Source: Rhizorhabdus phycosphaerae (lineage in GTDB: Bacteria > Pseudomonadota > Alphaproteobacteria > Sphingomonadales > Sphingomonadaceae). Taken from it: a stretch of DNA of 64,000 bases. Under the pieces are notes generated by a model. The model made no database searches. It saw nothing but the letters and a program-made list of their open reading frames with translations, and was not told the origin of the DNA. Position numbers and translations under genes: made by a program. Location of the stretch: NCBI RefSeq assembly GCF_011044255.1, contig NZ_CP049107.1:2753501-2817500 (forward strand), in the 5' to 3' direction. Positions 32,958 to 40,870 of the stretch are shown in pieces (positions within the stretch are counted from its first letter, which is position 1; every line of letters starts with the position of its first letter).

Positions 32958-33076
32958 CAGCGCTGGCCATATTGCCCGTTGCCCGTCGCCTCCGTCCCCA
33001 GTACAGCCCTGGAGTTGACCGCGAACGATTGCAGCCGACGGCGGGGGCCGTCGGATCGGCGCGGCGGGGGAGGTCT

Positions 33077-33415
33077 ATGTTTTCTTCGGAGGTGGTGGTT
33101 CGCGAAGGTCGATGCCGCAGGGCGACGCCCCGTCACGCCGCCGCGTTCGAGACGCAGATCCGCCTGAGGACGGCAAGCCGCGCGCCATGCCGGATCATCG
33201 ACATCTCGTCGGGCGGCGCCCGCCTGCGGCTGTACCAGGATCTCGAGCCGGAAACGTCGATCGGCCTTTCTCTGCCGGGACGTGGACTGGTCGACGCGCA
33301 CATCGTCTGGGCCGACGGGCGCGAGGCCGGCTGCCGTTTCGATCGGCCGCTCGACGAAGCGACTGTCGCAGTGCTGCAGGCGAGTGCGACCGAGCGCGGC
33401 GCCGGCAGCGCCTGA
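33077..33415 (+). CDS. PilZ-domain protein
   Basis: Single-domain PilZ protein of 112 residues, a probable cyclic-di-GMP receptor. The first binding motif is RRATPRH near residue 15 and the second is DISSGGARL near residue 42, so both halves needed for c-di-GMP are present. The ribosome site GGGGGAGG precedes ATG 33077. No partner gene is obvious; the M14 peptidase gene converges 18 bp away. Confidence 0.85.
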   Translation: MFSSEVVVREGRCRRATPRHAAAFETQIRLRTASRAPCRIIDISSGGARLRLYQDLEPETSIGLSLPGRGLVDAHIVWADGREAGCRFDRPLDEATVAVLQASATERGAGSA

Positions 33416-33433
33416 ACCGGCCCGGCCGCGCGA

Positions 33434-34576
33434 TCAGCCCCGCGCCGGCAGGTCGTCCAATATCTGGTGAAGCGCGTCGAGGCAGGCTGCGCCAAGACGC
33501 TTCGACCGCTCGGGCGACCAGCCATGCTCGGGGTCGGGCAGGTCGTCATTCTCCTTGAACGGCATTTCCAGCGTCGTCGACACGCAGCCGAAGCGATGGG
33601 CGAGCTGGTTGGTCGACATCGCCAGATTCGCCTTGCCCTTCGGCGCGATGCCATAGCCGTGCCGCGTCTGGAAATCGGGCGTGCAGCGGGCCAGCGTGTC
33701 GCGGAACAGGTGGTAAAGGCGGCCCTGCTCCTCGGTCCAGTTGGGGATGCCTTCGAAACCGGCGATGAAGGCGTGGGGAATGGCCTCGTCGCCATGCACG
33801 TCCATCGCGAAGTCGACCCCGGTCCGGTCCATTCGCTGCAGGACGCAGAGCACTTCCGGGCTACGCTCGGCGGTCGGTGAGGCCCATTCGCGGTTGAGGT
33901 TCACGCCCGCCGCATTGGTGCGCAGATGGCCGCGCCGCGACCCGTCGGGATTCATGTTCGGGACGATGTGGAAGGTGGCGCGGCGGCGCAGGCTGCGCGC
34001 GACTGGATCATGCGGATCGGTCAGCCGCTCGAGCGCGCCTTCCATCCACCATTCGGCCATTGTCTCGCCCGGATGCTGCCTGGCGTAGAACCAGACGGTC
34101 TTCGGCCCCTCGCCCAGGGTCAGCAGGTCGATGTCCTGCCCGTCGAGCGTCTCGCCGATGCGTTCGTGGCGTACGCCGGGGCGGACCGCCATTCGCGCAA
34201 TCAGGTCATGATGCCGCTCCATCGAATAGGGCGCGAAATAGGCGAGCCACACGGCGTCGGTCTCGGGGGTCAGCTCGATCGTCAGCACGCCGTCCGCATA
34301 ACGGGTCGGCACCCGCCGCCATGTCTCGCGGTCCGACGAGGCGCAGGCGCGATAGTCGGTCCAGCCCTGCGGATAGGCGGCACCGCCGGCATTGCCGATG
34401 CGCAGTACCAGCGGAACGCCCTTCGCGCCCGTCAGGCGGAAGTGGAACCACTGGTAGAAGTCGGACTGGTGGTCCTTGACGATGGCGAGGTCGAAGCGAT
34501 TCCCCTCGCGACCGAGGACCGAGATGTTGCCGCTGTCGAAGCGGCTGGAAATGGCGATGCCGTCAAATGCTGTCAT
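33434..34576 (-). CDS. M14-family zinc carboxypeptidase, cytosolic carboxypeptidase-like
   Basis: Protein of 380 residues with an N-terminal beta-sandwich (DFYQWFHFRLTGAKG, SSDRETWRRVP) and a C-terminal M14 domain. Zinc ligands are in ARQHPGETMAEWW (HxxE) and DVHGDE; substrate Arg/Asn are in NPDGSRRGHLR and NLNREW; catalytic Glu is in TLEMPFKEN. There is no signal peptide, so it acts in the cytoplasm. The layout is that of bacterial deglutamylase-like CCP enzymes; the substrate is unknown. The start overlaps the stop of the upstream lipoprotein gene by 4 bp. Confidence 0.88.
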   Translation of the reverse strand: MTAFDGIAISSRFDSGNISVLGREGNRFDLAIVKDHQSDFYQWFHFRLTGAKGVPLVLRIGNAGGAAYPQGWTDYRACASSDRETWRRVPTRYADGVLTIELTPETDAVWLAYFAPYSMERHHDLIARMAVRPGVRHERIGETLDGQDIDLLTLGEGPKTVWFYARQHPGETMAEWWMEGALERLTDPHDPVARSLRRRATFHIVPNMNPDGSRRGHLRTNAAGVNLNREWASPTAERSPEVLCVLQRMDRTGVDFAMDVHGDEAIPHAFIAGFEGIPNWTEEQGRLYHLFRDTLARCTPDFQTRHGYGIAPKGKANLAMSTNQLAHRFGCVSTTLEMPFKENDDLPDPEHGWSPERSKRLGAACLDALHQILDDLPARG

Positions 34577-35187
34577 TTCACCGTGATAGTCTCGCCGGAA
34601 CGGCCGGGGAAGTCCCTGAACAGGGCCGAGGCGAGGCGCGAGACGGCCGCTTCGGTCGCGGATTCGGGGGCACCGTCGCGGGAGATCGTCTCCGCCCGAC
34701 CTTCCCAGATCACCGTGCCTTCCGAGCGGCGCTTGATCTGGACCGACAGGCGCGTGGCGACGTCCATCCGCTCCTTCGATTTGCCGATCGGGAAGCTGAC
34801 GGAGCCGCCGAGGCCGACCCCGGTGCCACCGCCCCAGCCGCCGCCGCTGCTGCCGCCCAGGCCGATCGACATGGAAGACCCGCTGCGTTGACCGGTCGGG
34901 CGCCAATTGCGCTCGACGTCGATCACCGCGACCTGCTCCGACTTGGCGACATCGGGGGCGACGCTGAAGTTCAGCCGGCGCAGTTCGGATGCGACAATGC
35001 CGGCATAGGTCTGGAACTCGAGGTCCTTGGCCAGGGTCGGGTCGCGCGAGGTGACCGCTATGTCCCCCGATGCGATCGGCTGGCCGAGATGGAAACGGGT
35101 CACGCGCACCTCGGGGGTCTGCGCGGCGCAGCCCGCCAACGCGGCGGCGCAGCCCAGCAGGATCGCCTTGGACAAAATCGTCTTCAT
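34573..35187 (-). CDS. DUF4136-type lipoprotein
   Basis: Lipoprotein of 204 residues with a lipobox LAGC near residue 20. The mature part has FQTYAGIVASELRRLNF, a glycine-rich loop (SIGLGGSSGGGWGGGTGVG, about residues 100-120) and a C-terminal domain ending in SRLASALFRDFPG, the DUF4136 pattern. The function is unknown; the protein is probably periplasmic or on the outer membrane. Start ATG 35187 has GGAGG six bases upstream. Cotranscribed with the M14 peptidase through an ATGA overlap. Confidence 0.78.
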   Translation of the reverse strand: MKTILSKAILLGCAAALAGCAAQTPEVRVTRFHLGQPIASGDIAVTSRDPTLAKDLEFQTYAGIVASELRRLNFSVAPDVAKSEQVAVIDVERNWRPTGQRSGSSMSIGLGGSSGGGWGGGTGVGLGGSVSFPIGKSKERMDVATRLSVQIKRRSEGTVIWEGRAETISRDGAPESATEAAVSRLASALFRDFPGRSGETITVK

Positions 35188-35360
35188 TTCCAACCTCCGG
35201 CCGATGCTCCATGGTCAACGCCGGAGCGTCGTTTTGGGTGCATCATGAAATCTGGACTGTCCATGAACGATTCGCCGCGACGGCGGATGAAAGAGCGTTC
35301 ATTATCGTCGAAACGCGCCCGATCGACCGCAGCAGAACGGCCTTTCGGGCAAAACAGACA

Positions 35361-35388
35361 TTGACTCGCCCCGCGCCAGACCATAGGG
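35361..35388 (+). promoter_or_regulatory. Possible promoter of the L36-HAD operon
   Basis: TTGACT (35361-35366) and ATAGGG (35383-35388) with a 16-base spacer lie about 50 bases before the L36 start in the 250-bp divergent gap from the DUF4136 gene. The -35 element is good and the -10 element is weak, so this is a tentative call. Confidence 0.35.
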
Positions 35389-35437
35389 GGACGCCTCGTT
35401 TTTCAACATATCAGGTTAGAAAGCAGGCGCGTTCGCC

Positions 35438-35563
35438 ATGAAGATCCGCAATTCGCTCAAGTCCCTCAAGGACCGCCATCGGGATAACCGCGTGATCCGT
35501 CGCCGTGGCCGCACCTATGTGATCAACAAGACCAACCGCCGCTTCAAGGCGCGTCAGGGCTGA
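35438..35563 (+). CDS. rpmJ: Ribosomal protein L36, zinc-free paralogue type
   Basis: Basic protein of 41 residues, too short for many gene finders: [18 protein letters not shown] at the start and [17 protein letters not shown] at the end. It is the C-minus (YkgO-like) form of L36: the zinc-binding Cys/His ligands of standard RpmJ are absent. In alphaproteobacteria this form is usually the main L36. The 2-3 base overlap with the HAD frame that follows suggests coupled translation. Confidence 0.95.
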   Translation: MKIRNSLKSLKDRHRDNRVIRRRGRTYVINKTNRRFKARQG

Positions 35564-36186
35564 TCGATCCGCTGGTCGAAGGTCGCACGCGCGCCGTCAT
35601 CTTCGATGTCGGCAATGTGCTCTACGACTGGAATCTCCGGCAGTTCTTCCAGAAGCTCGTGCCCACGCACGAGCTTGAACTGTTTCTGCGCGACGTCGTC
35701 ACGCTCGACTGGCACAATCAGCATGATGCCGGCCGGCCTTTCGCCGAAACGAGCGCCGAGCTGATCGCGCAATGGCCGCGCTTCGAAAGCGCGATAGCGG
35801 CCTTCGGTCCCCGCTTTTCCGACACCGTCACCGGCCTGCTGCCGGGCATGGGCGAAATTGTCAGCACGCTGCATGCGCGGGGCGTGCCGCTCTACGCCAT
35901 CACCAATTTCAGCGATGAGTTCTGGCCGCCCTTCCGGGCGCGCGAGGCTGCGATCTTCGACCTGTTCGAGGATGTCGTCGTGTCTGGCACCGAGCGGCTG
36001 GTGAAGCCCGATCCCGCCATCTACCGTCTCGCCCTCGACCGCTTCGGCCTCGCTCCGCACGAGGCGATCTTCGTCGACGATCGGGAAGACAATGTTCGCG
36101 CAGCCGAGGCGCTGGGCATCGCCGGCCATCATTTCCATGGGGCCGAACCGCTGCACGCCGAACTGGAGCGGCGTGGCCTGCTCTGA
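35560..36186 (+). CDS. HAD-superfamily phosphatase, YihX-like, probable CTG start
   Basis: HAD hydrolase of about 208 residues. Motif I is [12 protein letters not shown], motif II ITNFSD, motif III lysine in [10 protein letters not shown], motif [15 protein letters not shown], as in YihX-type sugar phosphatases. Motif I lies before the first usable GTG (35617), which would delete the nucleophile Asp. Upstream the frame is open only back to a TAA inside rpmJ and has no ATG, GTG or TTG. The likely start is CTG 35560, which overlaps the rpmJ stop as CTGA; CTG 35572 is a second choice. Substrate unknown. Confidence 0.85.
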   Translation: MIDPLVEGRTRAVIFDVGNVLYDWNLRQFFQKLVPTHELELFLRDVVTLDWHNQHDAGRPFAETSAELIAQWPRFESAIAAFGPRFSDTVTGLLPGMGEIVSTLHARGVPLYAITNFSDEFWPPFRAREAAIFDLFEDVVVSGTERLVKPDPAIYRLALDRFGLAPHEAIFVDDREDNVRAAEALGIAGHHFHGAEPLHAELERRGLL

Positions 36187-36214
36187 CGCAGCCCGACGCT
36201 GCGCAAGTTTTTTT
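36187..36214 (+). terminator. Intrinsic terminator of the rpmJ-HAD operon
   Basis: CGCAGC (36187-36192), a five-base loop and GCTGCG (36198-36203) form a stem directly after the HAD stop, followed by CAAG and seven T residues at 36208-36214. Confidence 0.75.
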
Positions 36215-36219
36215 ATCCT

Positions 36220-36233
36220 TTGACCTCGATCAA
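36220..36233 (+). promoter_or_regulatory. FNR/FixK-type binding box
   Basis: TTGACCTCGATCAA matches the FNR/Anr/FixK consensus TTGAT-N4-ATCAA with one difference. It lies 55 bases before the ATG of the 36-residue membrane protein. If the box is centred at -41.5, transcription would start near 36268, which leaves a short leader containing GAGGAG. Activation under low oxygen is the inference. Confidence 0.65.
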
Positions 36234-36288
36234 ATGCGAATCACCCGCGCCGCGCGAAACTCCTCTCATCGAACGAGGAGACAGCGAC

Positions 36289-36399
36289 ATGATCAGCTTC
36301 ATCGGTGACCATTATCTCTTTCTGCCGGTGGCGGCGGCCGCGCTCTTCATGCTTGTGGTGAGCGTCGTCAGCATCGAGGACGCCTTCCGCAAGAATTGA
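36289..36399 (+). CDS. 36-residue single-span membrane protein
   Basis: Short gene with ATG 36289, GAGGAG eight bases upstream and TGA at 36397. The product has a short N-terminal head (MISFIGDHYLF), one membrane helix (about residues 10-29, PVAAAALFMLVVSVVSI) and a charged tail EDAFRKN. I do not recognise the family. Size and topology recall small accessory subunits of respiratory oxidases, and the FNR-type box upstream suggests low-oxygen expression, but no oxidase gene is nearby. Too short for default gene callers. Confidence 0.65.
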   Translation: MISFIGDHYLFLPVAAAALFMLVVSVVSIEDAFRKN

Positions 36400-36420
36400 C
36401 CCCTTTCGGCCTGGCCGGAA

Positions 36421-36485
36421 ACGGCGGCGTCTACATCCCCTCCTCCTGGACGCCGCCGTAAGAATCGCCCGACCCCTCTCGGGCG
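36421..36485 (+). ncRNA. Two-hairpin RNA element with anti-Shine-Dalgarno loop
   Basis: Two adjacent stems lie 21 bases after the 36-residue gene. The first is a perfect 11-bp stem, ACGGCGGCGTC (36421-36431) with GACGCCGCCGT (36449-36459), around a 17-base loop containing CCCCTCCTCCTG. The second is CGCCCGA (36466-36472) with TCGGGCG (36479-36485). The exposed CCUCCUCC loop recalls alphaproteobacterial CcsR/cuckoo RNAs, which are processed from the 3' end of a small-protein mRNA. No T run follows. The remainder of the 320-bp gap to 36719 shows nothing else convincing. Confidence 0.4.
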
Positions 36486-36718
36486 TGGGGGGCCGTCCGG
36501 CCCAGGCCGGACAGCTCGGCCCGCACCTCCGCAGATCGTCCCGGCGCACCCTTGGGACGGTAGGCGGCAGGGCGGGCCGTTTCCCGTTCTTCCTCTGCCA
36601 TCGGAAGAGCGCTCTCTGGCGATCCGCGCGTGAGGGCTGATCAGCCCTCGCCGCCGCCTCGCGGCTTGGCAGTTTCATCCGATCCCGTCATGAGCGGGGT
36701 GGACGGACAGGAGGCCGG

Positions 36719-37831
36719 GTGCGCGATCGGATGACGGTGAACAACAGGCGGAGCCGCGCGACGGCTGCGCTGCTCCTCCTCACGCTTCTGGCCGCCTGTG
36801 CGACGCCGCTGCCGCGCCGTGCGCTGAACTGCCAGCAGGCGGAGGCGCCGCGCCTGATGCGGTCGGCGGATGGGCGCTTCACCACGACCGAATTGTCGGT
36901 GCTCACCTATAATGTCGAAGGGCTGAGCTGGCCCGCCCGGTCGGGGCGTGGGCCGCAGCTGCGTGAGATCGGGCGGCGCCTCGCGGCGATGCGCGCGGAA
37001 GGGCGCGCGCCCGACGTCGTCCTGTTCCAGGAGATGTTCAGCGGCCCGGCCAAGAAGGCGCTGGCGGACAGCGGCTATCCGGCCATCGCCGGCGGCCCGC
37101 GCCGGATGACGCCGGCGGGACCCGCCACGCGGGAAAAGCTGCCGGGCCGGACCCGCTGGCTGCTCGGCGAACTGGGGCTGAAGCTCACCAGCAGCGGCCT
37201 GGCCATCGCCTCGCGCTACCCGCTGCTCGACCACCGGGCAGAGGCCTATGGCCGCCGTTCCTGTGCGGGAATCGATTGCCTCGCGAACAAGGGGATCATG
37301 CTGGTGCGCCTCGGCATTCCGGGCGTGCCGGTGCCGGTCGACCTGTACAACACCCATATGAACGCGCGCGGCGCGTCCAAGGCGTCGAACGTCCGCAACG
37401 CCGCGGCGCATGACCGGCAGGCGCTCGAGGCGTCCTTCTTCATCCGGCGCACCCATGAGCCGACGCATCCGCTGGTCTTCGGCGGCGACTTCAACATGCG
37501 CAAGTCGGAGGAGCGCTGGGAGAATTTCTCACGCTATCAGTCGCTCGGCCTCGTCCACGAACAGTGTCTCGGCGGAGCGCATGGCTGCGATGTGCGCCTG
37601 TCCTGGGACGGAGACGCGCCGTGGATGGACACGCAGGACCTGCAATTCTTCGAGCCGGGCGACCGCGTCGCGATCCGCCCGATCCGGGTGGAGGCGATGT
37701 TCGACGGGGGCGCGAGCGGGCCGGAATTGTCCGACCATGACGGCTTCCTCGTCACCTATGAACTGCGCTGGCCATCGGACATGACCCGCGCCGGCACCTG
37801 TCCGGCGATCGGCCCGCCGCTCGGCCGCTGA
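36719..37831 (+). CDS. Endonuclease/exonuclease/phosphatase-family lipoprotein
   Basis: Protein of 370 residues with a lipoprotein signal (lipobox LAAC near residue 25) and an EEP metal-hydrolase domain. Catalytic landmarks are TYNVEGLSW (Asn), FQEMF (Glu), GGDFNMR (Asp, Asn) and SDHDGFLV (terminal Asp-His pair). Family members cleave nucleic acids, inositol phosphates or sphingomyelin; an outer-membrane or periplasmic location favours a phosphodiesterase on envelope or external substrates. The GTG start at 36719 has GGAGG upstream; ATG 36731 is the alternative. Confidence 0.82.
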   Translation: MRDRMTVNNRRSRATAALLLLTLLAACATPLPRRALNCQQAEAPRLMRSADGRFTTTELSVLTYNVEGLSWPARSGRGPQLREIGRRLAAMRAEGRAPDVVLFQEMFSGPAKKALADSGYPAIAGGPRRMTPAGPATREKLPGRTRWLLGELGLKLTSSGLAIASRYPLLDHRAEAYGRRSCAGIDCLANKGIMLVRLGIPGVPVPVDLYNTHMNARGASKASNVRNAAAHDRQALEASFFIRRTHEPTHPLVFGGDFNMRKSEERWENFSRYQSLGLVHEQCLGGAHGCDVRLSWDGDAPWMDTQDLQFFEPGDRVAIRPIRVEAMFDGGASGPELSDHDGFLVTYELRWPSDMTRAGTCPAIGPPLGR

Positions 37832-37927
37832 TCGGTGACCCTGACCTTAACGAGGGCTAGGAAGTAGCGCCCCCCTGCGCGAGGCTGCTGTCGACCGACC
37901 TGAGTCGGCATAGACAGGAGAGCGAGC

Positions 37928-38446
37928 ATGGCACGGATTGACCTGCCCGAGGGGCCGGAGAGCGAATGGGAACGGATGTGGAGCCTGCTGCCGCCCGCCA
38001 CGGGTGAGGCGGCGAACCGCTTCAGCGACCTGATCCAGTCCGATACGATATTGTCGGTGCCCGAGCATGAGGCGGCACGCATCCGCATCGCGCATCTCAA
38101 CGGCTGCGAACCCTGTTCGGGAGCGCGTGTCGCCGACATGGCGGCCTTCGGGCTCGACGAGGCCTTCTATCGCGACGTCGACGATCCGGCGCTGCGCCAT
38201 CTCTATCCGCCGCGGATCGCGCTCGCGATCGGCTTCGCCGAGCGCTTCGTCGCGGGCAAGCAGGCGTTCGACGAGGCTTTCTGGGAGGAGATGCGCGACG
38301 CCTTCAGCGCGGCCGAGATCGCCGACCTGACCGCCTCCTGCGCGAAGTGGCTCGGCCTCGGGCGGATCAATGCGGTGCTCGACCTCGCCGTCGCCTGCCC
38401 GATCCGGATCGCCCCGCCGCGCCATGCGGAGCGCGTGCCGGCCTGA
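37928..38446 (+). CDS. Carboxymuconolactone decarboxylase/AhpD-like protein
   Basis: Helical protein of 172 residues with the CMD fold. A CxxC pair is present in NGCEPCSGARVADM (about residues 59-62), preceded by EHEAARIRIAHL. The usual distal histidine of AhpD (CxxCxxxH) is replaced by Arg, so peroxidase-partner chemistry is uncertain. Starts at ATG 37928 with AGGAGAGCG upstream. No partner alkyl hydroperoxide gene adjoins it. Confidence 0.8.
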   Translation: MARIDLPEGPESEWERMWSLLPPATGEAANRFSDLIQSDTILSVPEHEAARIRIAHLNGCEPCSGARVADMAAFGLDEAFYRDVDDPALRHLYPPRIALAIGFAERFVAGKQAFDEAFWEEMRDAFSAAEIADLTASCAKWLGLGRINAVLDLAVACPIRIAPPRHAERVPA

Positions 38447-38481
38447 ACGTCATGGCCTGATCGTGGGCGGGCGCAGGCGGA

Positions 38482-40074
38482 TCAGCGTCCGCTCGCACTC
38501 CGCTGGATGAAGGCGGCCACATCGTCGTGGATCGCCTGCAGCGACGGCGCGTGCAGATAGACCATGTGGCCTGACGGATAATAACTATAGTCGATGTTCG
38601 CCTGCAGCGCGGGCGGGACGGGCAGGTGGCTGAGCTCGTAGCGGCCCGCGAAATAGGGCGTCGACACATCATAATAGCCGCCTGTCACCAGGATCTTCAT
38701 CGCCGGATTACGCTTCATCGCCACCGCCAGATCGGGCAGGACATTGGGCAGCGCGATCAGCGGCTGGCCCGCGCCCGGCGGCTGATGCTTATAATCCCAA
38801 CTGCCATAGATATCGATGCCCGAGCGATAGGGCCGCCCCTCGCCATAGCGCAGCGTGCCGCGCGCATAATCGTTGAACGCCGCGACATAGGCCGCACCCA
38901 CCGCCGCGCTCTGCGGGTCGTACTCGGCGACCTTCGACAGCGGGTCTATCGTGTAACCGGTGAAGCGCGTGTCGAGCGTGCCCGTGGTCAGCCCCTGGTC
39001 GAGCAGAAGCTCCTTCTGCATCGCGCCATATTCGATGCGGAGATTGGTGCGCAGCAGATAGGCGGTGGGCAGCCCGGTATAGGCCGACAGCTTCGCCGCG
39101 ATCGCCTGCCGCTGCGCCTCGGGCAGCGCATTGCCCTGCATCAGCGCCAGCGCATAATCGGTGGTGGCGAAGCGCTCGACCTCGGCCAGAAAGGCCTTCA
39201 GGTCGTCGGGGCGATCGGCGACGCGGCGATGATACCAGGCGGTCGCGGCATAAGTCGGCAGCGACACGACATAAGGCAGGTCGACGCCGGGGTTGGTCTG
39301 CGGATCGTCGGGGATCAGGTCCCAGTTGAGGATGTCCGACAGCAGGATGACGCCATTCAGGTCGACGTCGACGTCCTGCAACGCTTTGGCGAGGCCGGCG
39401 GCGCGCATCGTGCCATAGCTTTCGCCGAACAGATATTTGGGCGACGACCAGCGCCCGTGCCGGGTGAGGAACTGGACGATGAAGTCGGCAAAGGCGTGGA
39501 CGTCCTGGTCGACGCCGTAAAAGGCCTTGTCCTTGTCCTTGCCGCGCGTGCGGCTGAACCCGGTGCCGGGCGCGTCGACGAAGACGAGGTCCGACGCATC
39601 GAGCAGCGAGAAGGCGTTGTCGACGGTGCGATAGGGCGCGCTGGTGACCTGCCCCGCATCCCCGGTAACCACCCGGCGCGGCCCGAAGGCGCCCATGTGC
39701 AGCCACACGGTCGACGACCCCGGCCCGCCGTTGAACAGGAAGGTGACCGGCCGCGACCCTGCCGGCACACCGGTGCGGACATAGGCGGTGTAGAACATCG
39801 ACGCCTCAGGCGCGTCCTTGTCCCCCGCCTTCGCCTCGTCCGCGTCATGGTCCTTCGGATGGACGATCAGCGTCCCCGCAATCGCCTGATAGGGAATGCG
39901 CGCACCGCCGACCGTGACGCTGCCACTGCTGCGCACCTCTTCGGGCGCCCATGCTTCCGTGGGGGCGGGGGTAGTGGAAGCCGGCGCCTTGTCCGCCTTC
40001 TCCTCCGGCGCGGCGCCGAGGGGTGCTCCGCCCATCAGCAGGGCAGCGACGGCAAGGGCGGTGACGGGTTTCAT
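38482..40074 (-). CDS. Secreted serine carboxypeptidase, S10 family
   Basis: Protein of 530 residues with a signal peptide (cleavage near GAPLGA, residue 22) and an alpha/beta-hydrolase domain. FLFNGGPGSSTVW forms the oxyanion part, FGESYGTMRA holds the catalytic Ser, VTGGYYDVSTP holds Asp and YYPSGHMVY holds His. S10 enzymes remove C-terminal residues at acidic pH; this one should be periplasmic. ATG 40074 begins the signal peptide. Same strand as the RHS-type gene pair upstream, 56 bp away. Confidence 0.9.
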   Translation of the reverse strand: MKPVTALAVAALLMGGAPLGAAPEEKADKAPASTTPAPTEAWAPEEVRSSGSVTVGGARIPYQAIAGTLIVHPKDHDADEAKAGDKDAPEASMFYTAYVRTGVPAGSRPVTFLFNGGPGSSTVWLHMGAFGPRRVVTGDAGQVTSAPYRTVDNAFSLLDASDLVFVDAPGTGFSRTRGKDKDKAFYGVDQDVHAFADFIVQFLTRHGRWSSPKYLFGESYGTMRAAGLAKALQDVDVDLNGVILLSDILNWDLIPDDPQTNPGVDLPYVVSLPTYAATAWYHRRVADRPDDLKAFLAEVERFATTDYALALMQGNALPEAQRQAIAAKLSAYTGLPTAYLLRTNLRIEYGAMQKELLLDQGLTTGTLDTRFTGYTIDPLSKVAEYDPQSAAVGAAYVAAFNDYARGTLRYGEGRPYRSGIDIYGSWDYKHQPPGAGQPLIALPNVLPDLAVAMKRNPAMKILVTGGYYDVSTPYFAGRYELSHLPVPPALQANIDYSYYPSGHMVYLHAPSLQAIHDDVAAFIQRSASGR

Positions 40075-40130
40075 GACGGCTCCCCCGGAGGATGTGTGTG
40101 GAAGAGGTGTGGCGGAAGCCGGGCTCGCTT

Positions 40131-40277
40131 TCAATCGATGCCCCGGCAGTAGTCTCCTCCATAATGCCACGCCCCGCCCGCGTCTAAACAGGAGTCGATA
40201 TCGACGAAGCCCCGTGCCCACCAGCCAAGGTAGAGGGCCGTGAGCAACGCGGCCGTGGTGATTATTCGCCGCCGCAT
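40131..40277 (-). CDS. Small membrane-anchored protein, possible immunity partner
   Basis: 48 residues: a basic start MRRRIITT, one hydrophobic segment (AALLTALYLGWWARGF, about 9-24) and an outside tail with two cysteines, DSCLDAGGAWHYGGDYC. The ATG lies two bases after the stop of the upstream RHS-type gene (TGACCATG), so translation is coupled. Small proteins with this CLD-GG-W-C tail recur beside RHS-type toxin ends in my recollection, which suggests an immunity or accessory role; this has not been shown here. Confidence 0.55.
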   Translation of the reverse strand: MRRRIITTAALLTALYLGWWARGFVDIDSCLDAGGAWHYGGDYCRGID

Positions 40278-40279
40278 GG

Positions 40280-40870
40280 TCAGTACCTCTCGTCCAGAGA
40301 TCTCGGTCGAAATGGCTCGCAGGCTGCGCGGCATCGTCCAGGCCCCGATCCAGCATCACGAAGACGCTTTCCCGCCTTTCGACCGGCTGCATTTGCCTTC
40401 TGATCGGCGAGCGAGTCCGCAGCAAGGTGGGGCTTCAACAGCAGTTGTACCGACTCCCTTCCGTCGCTGATCGTTTGAGCAACAGATGTTCCGGCGTTGC
40501 CGAGTGAAGAGGCTTCGCAATTGGCTTTGCAATGGAAGTATTTGTCGCCGCCATCGGTATTGGCAGCCTGCATGTCACGATAGTTGTGCCAGAAATCTTT
40601 AGCGGCTTGTGCTGTTGTCCGCAGGGCCCGGCCATGGCGTTCCCCCTGTTTACGCATGGCCTCATAACCATTCCAGCTTGGATTTCCGAGTTCTGCCAAT
40701 CGCACTGGCGGCTCCTCGACAGCGGTACGGGCGGCATCGAGTTCGTCTTCGTCGTCGAAATAGATGATCTTTCCGTGCTCATCGACCCGGAACGGCCGCC
40801 GTCGAGGCGCCCACGGATTGGGTAGCGATTCGATCCCCTTATAGCGATCGAAGCCTGACCTTGTGACCAT
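40280..40870 (-). CDS. Stand-alone RHS-type toxin C-terminal domain protein
   Basis: Protein of 196 residues that starts with a plain N-terminus (PWAPRRRPFRVDEHGKIIYF, polar, no RHS/YD repeats) and ends in a domain resembling the tips of many RHS-repeat proteins: DKYFHCKANCEASS, TISDGRE, ADQKANAAGRKAG and a final CRAACEPFRPRSLDERY. Four or more cysteines fall in conserved places. It has a good start (AAGGAGAG before ATG 40870). Normally this domain is fused to a long RHS protein; here it is an orphan. Cargo delivered by another system, or a displaced toxin cassette, are both possible. Confidence 0.6.
   Translation of the reverse strand: MVTRSGFDRYKGIESLPNPWAPRRRPFRVDEHGKIIYFDDEDELDAARTAVEEPPVRLAELGNPSWNGYEAMRKQGERHGRALRTTAQAAKDFWHNYRDMQAANTDGGDKYFHCKANCEASSLGNAGTSVAQTISDGRESVQLLLKPHLAADSLADQKANAAGRKAGKRLRDAGSGPGRCRAACEPFRPRSLDERY

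Noticed and set aside
36432-36448. Minimal ATG-TAG frame with a ribosome site on the minus strand in the hairpin loop
   Set aside because: It is simply the complement of the CCUCCUCC loop. A start-stop element cannot be supported without a downstream minus-strand gene.
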